Notes under the pieces: generated by a model
Seen by the model: the letters and a program-made list of their open reading frames with translations, nothing else
The model's database searches: none
What the model was told of the DNA's origin: nothing
From: an uncultured Parabacteroides sp.
GTDB lineage: Bacteria; Bacteroidota; Bacteroidia; Bacteroidales; Tannerellaceae
Length of the DNA stretch: 44,197 nucleotides
Direction: 5' to 3'
Assembly: GCA_949298575.1 (NCBI GenBank)
Contig: CASFXH010000024.1
Coordinates: 1-44,197, forward strand
Position numbers and translations under genes: made by a program
Shown here: piece after piece, positions 7,831-15,248 of the stretch
How positions within the stretch are numbered: position 1 is the first letter of the stretch
How the letters are laid out: the number at the start of each line of letters is the position of its first letter

Positions 7831-8913
7831 ATGCGTAAGAGTTGGTTAGGACTATTGGGCGCGGTCGGGCTATCGCTCACCGCTTGTATCCGCGAGGAGG
7901 CGCCCAACGCGGAGGCGGATATCCTGTCGTGCGTCGTGCCGGGCGACGTGCTGCGGGCCGATCCGGAGATCAGTAACGAGACCGTCTTGCTGTACGTGCG
8001 CTCGGAGGCGGAGGTCGAGGCCTTGGCCCCGGAGTTCACGCTGACGGAGGGGGCGACGATCGTCCCGGCGAGCGGGACGACGCGCGATTTCTCACGTCCG
8101 CAAGTCTATACGGTAACCTCCGAGGACGGGCTTTGGGAAAAGAACTATACCGTCCGCTGCGTGCTGTCGAGCGTGGGGACGTATTATGATTTCGAGCGCG
8201 TGCGGATGGAGCCCCGCAACGGGCGTTTCCAGATCTTCTACGACCTCTTCTCGGGCGACACGATCGACTGGGCCTCGGCCAACGCGGGCTATGCCCTGAC
8301 CGGCATGGCCTCCTCGCCCGAGGAATACCCGACGACCCAATGGCCGGATGGCTATAAAGGCAAATGCGCCCGGCTGGAGACACGCTCGACGGGCACGTTC
8401 GGCGGATGGGTCGGGATGGACTTGGCGGCGGGGAACTTGTTCATCGGCGCGTTCGACGTGGCCAACGCCCTCTCCAACGCCCCCAAGGCGGCCCATTTCG
8501 GGAAACCCTTCGAGCACGTGCCGACCTACTTGAGCGGTTATTACAAGTATCGGGCGGGCGATTGTTATATCCAGAATGGCGAGGCGGTTTCCGGCCGGAA
8601 AGACCAGTGCGACATCTATGCCGTTTTCTACGAGACCGACGAGAACACCCCCTACCTGGACGGCTCGAACGCCTTGACGCATCCGAACCTCGTGGCCTTG
8701 GCCCGGATCACCGACCAGCGGGAATCCGACGAGTGGGTGCATTTCAACATCCCCTTCGTCCGCCAGGAAGGGAAAGAGATCGATGAGGAGAAGCTCCGGG
8801 GGGGAGGTTATCGCCTGGGCGTCGTCTTCACCTCGAGCATAAAGGGCGATTTGTTCGAGGGCGCGGTGGGCAGCACCCTGCTGATCGATGAGGTGGAGGT
8901 CTCTTATGAGTAA
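7831..8913 (+). CDS. PCMD domain-containing surface lipoprotein
   Basis: A 360-residue lipoprotein. The signal peptide ends in LTAC with Cys19, and the following IREEAP is close to the acidic lipoprotein export signal of Bacteroidetes, so surface display is likely. Residues about 30-105 form a small Ig/BACON-like repeat ending in YTVTSEDG. Residues about 115-360 match the PCMD (putative carbohydrate metabolism) domain, beginning YYDFE and ending in LLIDEVEVSYE. The domain is a beta-sandwich thought to bind glycans; no catalytic residues are known. A beta-barrel gene follows after 27 bases, a common pairing. The consensus promoter at 7762-7793 serves both. Confidence 0.82.
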   Translation: MRKSWLGLLGAVGLSLTACIREEAPNAEADILSCVVPGDVLRADPEISNETVLLYVRSEAEVEALAPEFTLTEGATIVPASGTTRDFSRPQVYTVTSEDGLWEKNYTVRCVLSSVGTYYDFERVRMEPRNGRFQIFYDLFSGDTIDWASANAGYALTGMASSPEEYPTTQWPDGYKGKCARLETRSTGTFGGWVGMDLAAGNLFIGAFDVANALSNAPKAAHFGKPFEHVPTYLSGYYKYRAGDCYIQNGEAVSGRKDQCDIYAVFYETDENTPYLDGSNALTHPNLVALARITDQRESDEWVHFNIPFVRQEGKEIDEEKLRGGGYRLGVVFTSSIKGDLFEGAVGSTLLIDEVEVSYE

Positions 8914-8940
8914 AGTAGGAACGAGAAAATAACGGAGCGA

Positions 8941-9726
8941 ATGAAAAGGATCTGTTTGTTATTGATCGCGCTTCTGGGCTTGTCGGCGATGGGCCGGCTG
9001 GAAGCGCAAGAGGAGAGGAACCAGGGAATCATCCTTTCCTCGTTGAGGGGTTTGGAATATTCCGTGAAGGCGGGAGTCAATATCGGCGGGACGACGCCGT
9101 TGCCCTTGCCGCGGGAAATCCGTTCGATAGACGGCTATCGGCCGACGTTGTGCATCTCCATCGAGGGCGATATCAAGAAATGGTTCGGCGAGGAGCGCCG
9201 TTGGGGCATGATGCTCGGTCTCCGTTTGGAGAACAAGGGCATGGAGACGAAAGCGACCGTGAAGAACTACAAGATGGAAATCATCGGGAACGGCGGCGAG
9301 CACCTGAGCGGCTATTGGACGGGCGGCGTCCAGACGAAGGTGAAGAACTCTTATTTCTCGATCCCCGTGGTCGCCTTGTATCGCTTGAACGACCGGATGA
9401 ATTTCTCCGCCGGCCCCTATGTCTCGTTCCTGACGAGTGGCGACTTCTATGGCTACGTCTACGAGGGCTATCTGCGGGAGATCGACCCGACAGGCGTCAA
9501 GGTGGAATTCTCGGGCGATAACCAAGCGTCATACGATTTCTCGAAGGAGCAGCGGAAAGTCCATTGGGGCGTCCAGGTCGGCGCGGAATGGAAGGCGTTC
9601 AAGCACCTGATCGTGTTCGGCGACCTCATTTGGGGGCTGAATGACTTGTTTAAGAAAGACTTCCAGACCATTTCCTTCGCGATGTATCCGGTATACCTGA
9701 ACGCGGGCTTTGGCTATTTCTTTTAA
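8941..9726 (+). CDS. PorT-like outer membrane beta-barrel protein
   Basis: A 261-residue protein with a signal peptide (MKRICLLLIALLGLSAMG, cut near LEAQ) and alternating amphipathic strands. It starts at YSVKAGVNIGG and ends in an aromatic residue (GFGYFF), the usual outer-membrane barrel C-terminus. It fits the PorT-like outer membrane beta-barrel domain. It probably partners the preceding PCMD lipoprotein, as the two genes are 27 bases apart on the same strand. Specific function unknown. Confidence 0.75.
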   Translation: MKRICLLLIALLGLSAMGRLEAQEERNQGIILSSLRGLEYSVKAGVNIGGTTPLPLPREIRSIDGYRPTLCISIEGDIKKWFGEERRWGMMLGLRLENKGMETKATVKNYKMEIIGNGGEHLSGYWTGGVQTKVKNSYFSIPVVALYRLNDRMNFSAGPYVSFLTSGDFYGYVYEGYLREIDPTGVKVEFSGDNQASYDFSKEQRKVHWGVQVGAEWKAFKHLIVFGDLIWGLNDLFKKDFQTISFAMYPVYLNAGFGYFF

Positions 9727-9808
9727 GGGGAAAAGGGAGATTGGAAGAAAAAAAGGGCATGCGTGAATATTTTTTATGAAAAACGCGGTCCGTAATGAAT
9801 TTTTTCTA

Positions 9809-9816
9809 TACCTTTG
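9809..9816 (+). promoter_or_regulatory. -7 element TACCTTTG upstream of the Gfo/Idh gene
   Basis: The site matches TAnnTTTG 64 bases before the ATG at 9880. No good -33 TTTG lies at the expected spacing, so only half the promoter is visible. Confidence 0.4.
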
Positions 9817-9879
9817 GCACGGTATTAAAAAAGCAGACAAATATTTAAAAATATAGTAGTGTAATATAAAAGAGAGACC

Positions 9880-11325
9880 ATGAAAGAAAACACGAAAAAA
9901 GGCGTAAGCCGTCGAGAGTTTTTAGGCCTTTCCGCATTAGGTTTGGCTAGTTTGACAATCCTTCCCAGTTGGGCAGTAGATGGCGTTAAGATCGCTCCGA
10001 GTGATCGCGTTGTCCTTGGTTTTATTGGTTTAGGTCAACAAGCGTTGTCGGATTTCCGTGGATTCGCGGGATGTCCGGGCGTTCAAGTGGCCGCTTGCTG
10101 CGATGTCGATACGATGAAGACCGAGCGTTTCCGCAGACGTATCGCGGAGTGGCAAAAAACGAAGGGCATGAACGAGCGTTGCGACAAGTACGAGTTCTAT
10201 GAGGACTTGTTGGATCGGAAAGATATTGACGCCGTGGAAGTTGCCACGCCAGACCACTGGCATGCGTTAGCGACGATCCATGCTTGCCAATCCGGAAAGG
10301 ATGTGTATTGCCAGAAACCATTGGCATATACGATTGCCGAAGGTTTAGCGATGGTCCGTGCCGTTCGTGAGAACAATCGAGTGCTGCAGGTTGGTAGTCA
10401 ACAACGTTCCAGCAAGGAGTTCCAGAAAGCGATTGAGTTGGTTCAAACAGGTGCGATCGGTCATATCGAGAAGATCTACGCACGTGTTGGTGAGCCGCCT
10501 ACGCCACTGAGCTTGCCTGAGATGCCGGTTCCGGCCAACTTGAACTTCAACCAATGGATGGGTCCGTTGAACGATCCGAAGATCCACTATCATCCCGACT
10601 TGTGTCCTCCTATCTCTTTGGATCCTGAAGAGAACGAGAAGCTGTGGGGTGCATGGCGTTGGTATCAAGAGACGGGTAACGGTTACACCGCCGACTGGGG
10701 CGCTCACATGTTCGATATCGCGCAAGCGGCGATCGGTATGGATGGTTCGGGTCCTGTTGAGTTTATCCCGAAGGGTTACAATGGTACGGAATACGCGACC
10801 ATGAAGTACGCGAATGGTATTGTCATGACGGAGCAACCGTACTTGGAGCACAACGACACGGCTCAAGGTATCAAGTTCATTGGTGACGCGGGTTGGATCG
10901 AGGTAGCTCGTGGTTATCTGGGATGCTCTGATCCTTCTAAGGTTCCGGCTGAAGTAGCGGGTACTCGCCCATTGAGTAAGGAAGAGCAACAGAAGAGATG
11001 GGAAGAGATGCGGAAGAAGATGGCGGCAGAAGGTGGCCAACGCAGAAGAGGCGGTATGGCCGGCAGCTATGAGACCAGCGCTCCGCACATGCAAGACTTC
11101 ATCGATAGCGTTCGTTCGCGTAAGGATCCTATCGCTCCGGTTGAGGTTGGTTGCAGCACCAATACGCTTTGCTGCTTGGTTAACATCGCTCGCGAGTTGA
11201 AACGTCCGGTTAAGTGGAATCCGGCTACTTTGAGCTTTGGTGACGACAAGGAGGCTGAGAACCACCGTCTGTACTGGTACAAATACCGCAACCCGTATTC
11301 GTTGCCGTATTTCAGCAAGAGATAA
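9880..11325 (+). CDS. Tat-exported Gfo/Idh/MocA family oxidoreductase
   Basis: A 481-residue NAD(P)-dependent oxidoreductase. The N-terminus carries a twin-arginine signal (SRREFLGLSALGLASL), so the folded, cofactor-loaded enzyme is expected outside the cytoplasm. The Rossmann domain begins near residue 45 (VVLGFIGLGQQ), and the CQKPLAYT segment near residue 147 corresponds to the EKP motif of the family. The C-terminal domain includes ADWGAHMFDIAQ. The substrate is unknown, probably a sugar or sugar derivative. Codon use (many GGT, CGT) is distinct from the GC3-rich neighbours and suggests high expression. The gene is monocistronic, ending at a strong terminator. Confidence 0.88.
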   Translation: MKENTKKGVSRREFLGLSALGLASLTILPSWAVDGVKIAPSDRVVLGFIGLGQQALSDFRGFAGCPGVQVAACCDVDTMKTERFRRRIAEWQKTKGMNERCDKYEFYEDLLDRKDIDAVEVATPDHWHALATIHACQSGKDVYCQKPLAYTIAEGLAMVRAVRENNRVLQVGSQQRSSKEFQKAIELVQTGAIGHIEKIYARVGEPPTPLSLPEMPVPANLNFNQWMGPLNDPKIHYHPDLCPPISLDPEENEKLWGAWRWYQETGNGYTADWGAHMFDIAQAAIGMDGSGPVEFIPKGYNGTEYATMKYANGIVMTEQPYLEHNDTAQGIKFIGDAGWIEVARGYLGCSDPSKVPAEVAGTRPLSKEEQQKRWEEMRKKMAAEGGQRRRGGMAGSYETSAPHMQDFIDSVRSRKDPIAPVEVGCSTNTLCCLVNIARELKRPVKWNPATLSFGDDKEAENHRLYWYKYRNPYSLPYFSKR

Positions 11326-11344
11326 ACGATTATTGATTTTTTGT

Positions 11345-11377
11345 GGCCTTATCCTGATAAAGGGTAAGGCCCTTTTT
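11345..11377 (+). terminator. Intrinsic terminator after the Gfo/Idh gene
   Basis: A 10-bp stem (11345-11354 with 11362-11371), loop TGATAAA, then CTTTTT. It lies 20 bases after the stop codon and separates the gene from pncB. Confidence 0.85.
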
Positions 11378-11400
11378 GTAATATAGCAGGGTGTTTTGAA

Positions 11401-12582
11401 ATGAAGGCTATGATTATAAACTCCATACTTGATACTGATCTTTATAAGTTCACGACCTCTTACGCTTACATCAAGTTGTTCCCTTACGCGATGGGTACGT
11501 TCACGTTCGTGGATCGAGACGACACGGTTTATTCGGAAGACTTTGTCCTCGCGTTGAGAGCGGCGATCGGGGAGATGACACGTGTCGCGTTGAACGAAGA
11601 GGAAAAGGATTACATGTATCACCATTGTCGCTTTTTGCCGTTGATGTACTGGGAATGGCTTTCTTCTTTCCGCTTTGAGCCAGATCGGGTGAAGGTCAGC
11701 TTGGATGAGGAGGGGCATCTCCAGATGGAGGTGACGGATTTCTTGTATAAGGTCACGCTTTATGAGGTCCCCTTATTGGCGATCGTCTCGGAAATCAAGA
11801 ACCGTTTCAATGGCTATCGGATCGACCGGAATTTTATTTTAGCTCGCTTGGAGAAGAAGGTGGCGCTTTCGAATCAATATCAAATGCCATTCTCAGAGTT
11901 TGGGACACGTCGCCGATTCTCGTACGAGGTTCAGGACTTAGTGCTTGATTATTTGAAAAAGAAGGCTTTGTTTTGCACGGGAACATCCAATTGCTATTTG
12001 GCGATGAAATACGGTATGCGGATGATGGGTACGCATCCCCATGAGTGGTTCATGTTCCATGGCGCCCAATTTGGTTATAAGCACGCGAATTACATGGCGT
12101 TGGAGAATTGGGTGAATGTTTATGACGGCGACTTGGGGACGGCCTTGTCGGATACTTATACGTCCGATTCTTTCCTTTCCAATTTTAGTCGGAAACAAGC
12201 GAAGTTGTTTGATGGCGTTCGTTGTGACTCGGGGGATGAATTTGATTTTATCGATCATCTGGTCGCGAGGTATCGGGAGCTAGGTGTTGACCCGACCACG
12301 AAGACGATTATTTTCAGCAATGCCTTGGATTTTGAGAAGGCCTTGCGCATTTTCCAGTATTGCCAGGGACAAATCCGCTGCGCTTTTGGTATTGGGACAA
12401 ACCTCACGAACGATACGGGCTTTCGGCCTTCGAATATCGTGATGAAGCTGAGTCGTTGCAAGATGAACGTCAACCAGCAATGGCGCGAGTGCGTGAAACT
12501 GTCCGATGATTTGGGAAAACATATCGGAAGCGGCGCCGAAGTCCAAGCTTGCTTGCACGAATTGCGACTGGAAAACTCTTAG
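11401..12582 (+). CDS. pncB: Nicotinate phosphoribosyltransferase
   Basis: A 393-residue enzyme that makes nicotinate mononucleotide from nicotinate and PRPP with ATP, in the Preiss-Handler NAD salvage route. The N-terminus (SILDTDLYKFTTSYAY) is typical of PncB. The segment GTHPHEW has His212 and His214; the latter lines up with the phosphorylated histidine of bacterial PncB. LFDGVRCDSGD and FGIGTNLTND form the PRPP/phosphate pocket. Length is normal for the family. The stop overlaps by 4 bases the stop of the convergent DUF5686 gene. Confidence 0.93.
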   Translation: MKAMIINSILDTDLYKFTTSYAYIKLFPYAMGTFTFVDRDDTVYSEDFVLALRAAIGEMTRVALNEEEKDYMYHHCRFLPLMYWEWLSSFRFEPDRVKVSLDEEGHLQMEVTDFLYKVTLYEVPLLAIVSEIKNRFNGYRIDRNFILARLEKKVALSNQYQMPFSEFGTRRRFSYEVQDLVLDYLKKKALFCTGTSNCYLAMKYGMRMMGTHPHEWFMFHGAQFGYKHANYMALENWVNVYDGDLGTALSDTYTSDSFLSNFSRKQAKLFDGVRCDSGDEFDFIDHLVARYRELGVDPTTKTIIFSNALDFEKALRIFQYCQGQIRCAFGIGTNLTNDTGFRPSNIVMKLSRCKMNVNQQWRECVKLSDDLGKHIGSGAEVQACLHELRLENS

Positions 12583-15146
12583 AACGAGAGTTTCATCATG
12601 AAACGAAGCCCTCTGGTTTGGATGCCGGGATGGTCTTTGTAAGTCAAGCGCCAAACATAATCCAGGCGGAGGAACTTGAAAATATTCTCGATGCCCACGC
12701 CTACTTCCATGTAAGGAGTCTTGTCCATGGTGTAGGAACCCGCGGGGAAGGCGTAAAGCCCTTCCTTGTCGGTCGTGGACAAAAGCGGGTTATTCTTGTC
12801 GGTCAGATGACCATAAAGGCCGCGGAATGAGAAGACCTCACGCCATTGCAATTTCTTGATCAATGGAATGCGGTTCAACAAAGCGCCATTCATGAAGTAG
12901 GTGATATCCCATGAAACATATTCGTCGTTAATGAACTCCAACGCGTTCATGTTGGTGTAAGACTCCGGTTGGATCAGGTACGACAGGTTGGCGTTCGGAA
13001 GGATAAGCAAGGGATAGGGGGCCTTAGTCCAAACTTTTCCCGCTTTAGCCAAGATGTCCACGTAGCCGAACGCGGAGAACCAGAATCGTTTCTGGATGCC
13101 GAACTCGGTCTTTTGGTAATCGTAGGTGCTTCCGAGGAAATTCTTGAAAGCCATGGTGTGGTTGAGCGTAAATACCGGAGCGTCCAGCGTGATGGGATAG
13201 CGGTAGTTACGTGTCTGGTAGAATTTCTCGTTGGGGGCGAAACGGAACCGGAATTCGACTTCCGACATCCGATAGTTGTCGACCGGCGTCAGGGTGCCGT
13301 CGGCGTTATAGCGGTCGAACGCGGCGTAGCCCGTGGAATATTCTTTCTTGTTCCGGAGGACCGCGCCATAGGCCCAACCATTGTAATGTTCCCGGTAATA
13401 AGTCGCTTCCGCTTTTCGCAAGTAGGTTGCCCGGGTGTCTTTTTGCCGCTTCAAGGCTAAGAACATGTTATCTTTATTTGTGTACATGTATTGTTGCCCT
13501 AGCTGGTTGATGTCGTAGCTGTATTCGAGGCGGAGGGAATGGACGGGGAATTCCTTGCGGTATTCTTTCTTGTCGATGAACGAATATTCGGCCAAGGCAT
13601 CGTATTTCCATTTCCGGTCTTTCGTGCCATAGGCGACGTAGCCGTCCAGGAAGAGGCGTTTGCTGAACGCCGTCGTGGTGGTTCCGCCCACACGGAAACG
13701 GGCGCCCTCGATCGCGTTACCACTGATGGTCGTATTCATGGGACCAAACTCGAATTTGCTCTTTTCTTTGACTTTGTTGGTTTGGATATAACCGGAAGTC
13801 AGGATGGTGACGATCTTTTCCGTCACGTAGAAGATCGGGACGGAGCGGAGGCGTTCCATCAATTTCTCGACCGTGTTTTGCTTGCGGGCTTCCACTTCCG
13901 CCGGACGGTTCGCGGCCCAGAAATTCTCGTCTTTCAAGGAGGCTTCCGTGTCGTAGATGATGGGGGCGCTCTCTTCGAAGACGGCGAGGTTGGCCGGTTG
14001 CTCAAACGATTGGTCCTCGTAGATGTTGAGGCGGCGGGCATACATGCCTTTCGATTTCTCGGTCAGTTGGAAATTGACCGTGATGTCGTCTTTCGTGATG
14101 AGGCGTGTACCGTCGGGGGTTCTTTTGAATGTTTGGTCGATGGTCATCGCGCCGACGAAGTTCAGGTTGATTTTTTTCGGGACATTCAGCCGGACTCGTT
14201 GCACGAAATAAGTGGAATCGAGCGTAATGTAAAGGTGGCCCGTAAAACCGAACGATTCGGGCGTGAAGGGCGCGAAGCCCAGGTCCACGCATTTTTGCCC
14301 TTCGATTTCCAACGTGTCGAGCAGGTAGTATTTGTAGAAATTGGGGCCCATCGTCGACATGGGGCTTACGAAACGATTCAAGAATAAGGGAATATCGTTG
14401 CGGAAAATGTCGACTTCCCGAAAGACCTCACCCAGGAGTTGCTGGATGCCGTCGCGCGAGAAGATCTCGTCGACACCGGCGGCCTTGCTTCCCAAGACGA
14501 CTCGCTTTTCCGTTTTCGGATCGTTCCGGTAATAAACCATTTGCACCTTTTCCCGTTCGGAGACCGGCAGGATCGTGGTGCCGACCTCGAGGGTGTCGAC
14601 AAAGTCGGTCAAGAAATCGAACTTGCCTTTCTTCCCTTCCTCTTTGGGTTTGGGTTGATAATCGTTCATGGCCAAGACCAATTTCTCGTATTGCTTGTAG
14701 GAATAGTAATCCTTGTTGCGGGGATCGTTGCTCTCCCGGCGTTCGATCGCGTTTTTGATGAAGATCACCGCGGGGTTGTCTTTCTTGGAATAGTGTTCTT
14801 TTCCGGGCTTGATGATGACTTCCGCGATGTCGATGGCCGTAGGCGCCAATTGGATGTCCAAGTTGCCTGTCTTACCGCGTGTCAGTTGGATTTCTTTGGT
14901 GGTATAGCCGAGGTAGGAGACTTCCAGGGTGCGTGCGGTGGAATTGGTGGAGATGTTGAAATTACCATCCAAATCCGTCATCGCCCCGATCGTCGTCCCT
15001 TTCAGGATCACGGCGACATAGGGCAAAGGTTCGCCCGTAATGGAGTCGGTCACTAGCCCTTTGATGGTGTAGTTCTGGGCGAATGCCGCGCAGGCCATTA
15101 CAATGAAGCAGCAGATAAATACAATCTTTTTTCCCATTCTTTTCAT
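12579..15146 (-). CDS. DUF5686 and carboxypeptidase-regulatory-like domain outer membrane protein
   Basis: An 855-residue outer-membrane protein. After a signal peptide (cut near AFAQN, residue 24), residues 25-105 form a carboxypeptidase-D-regulatory-like domain (IKGLVTDSITGEPLPYVAV) as in the plug-side extension of TonB-type proteins. The remainder matches DUF5686, a beta-barrel ending in the aromatic KLSF. There is no TonB plug. A typical -7 element (TAATTTCG) lies upstream on the minus strand at 15164-15171, so it probably has its own promoter although fkp lies 102 bases upstream on the same strand. Function is unknown; the family is widespread in Bacteroidetes. Confidence 0.85.
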   Translation of the reverse strand: MKRMGKKIVFICCFIVMACAAFAQNYTIKGLVTDSITGEPLPYVAVILKGTTIGAMTDLDGNFNISTNSTARTLEVSYLGYTTKEIQLTRGKTGNLDIQLAPTAIDIAEVIIKPGKEHYSKKDNPAVIFIKNAIERRESNDPRNKDYYSYKQYEKLVLAMNDYQPKPKEEGKKGKFDFLTDFVDTLEVGTTILPVSEREKVQMVYYRNDPKTEKRVVLGSKAAGVDEIFSRDGIQQLLGEVFREVDIFRNDIPLFLNRFVSPMSTMGPNFYKYYLLDTLEIEGQKCVDLGFAPFTPESFGFTGHLYITLDSTYFVQRVRLNVPKKINLNFVGAMTIDQTFKRTPDGTRLITKDDITVNFQLTEKSKGMYARRLNIYEDQSFEQPANLAVFEESAPIIYDTEASLKDENFWAANRPAEVEARKQNTVEKLMERLRSVPIFYVTEKIVTILTSGYIQTNKVKEKSKFEFGPMNTTISGNAIEGARFRVGGTTTTAFSKRLFLDGYVAYGTKDRKWKYDALAEYSFIDKKEYRKEFPVHSLRLEYSYDINQLGQQYMYTNKDNMFLALKRQKDTRATYLRKAEATYYREHYNGWAYGAVLRNKKEYSTGYAAFDRYNADGTLTPVDNYRMSEVEFRFRFAPNEKFYQTRNYRYPITLDAPVFTLNHTMAFKNFLGSTYDYQKTEFGIQKRFWFSAFGYVDILAKAGKVWTKAPYPLLILPNANLSYLIQPESYTNMNALEFINDEYVSWDITYFMNGALLNRIPLIKKLQWREVFSFRGLYGHLTDKNNPLLSTTDKEGLYAFPAGSYTMDKTPYMEVGVGIENIFKFLRLDYVWRLTYKDHPGIQTRGLRFMMKLSF

Positions 15147-15163
15147 ATCACGTCAGACGGTCG

Positions 15164-15171
15164 CGAAATTA
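15164..15171 (-). promoter_or_regulatory. -7 element TAATTTCG upstream of the DUF5686 gene
   Basis: Reads TAATTTCG on the minus strand, 17 bases before the start codon. The same TAnnTTCG form recurs before several genes here. Confidence 0.4.
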
Positions 15172-15248
15172 CAACAGGAAATCGACATGGAATGTTCCAA
15201 AGTTAATCCAGATTGTCCATTTTGTATATAAATAAGGATTTAGAACAT

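Noticed and set aside
10345-11718. A 457-codon minus-strand frame across the Gfo/Idh and pncB genes
   Set aside because: It crosses a terminator and two well-identified genes and shows no recognisable domain.
13539-14387. A 282-codon plus-strand frame inside the DUF5686 gene
   Set aside because: Antisense shadow; no domain and no start signal.
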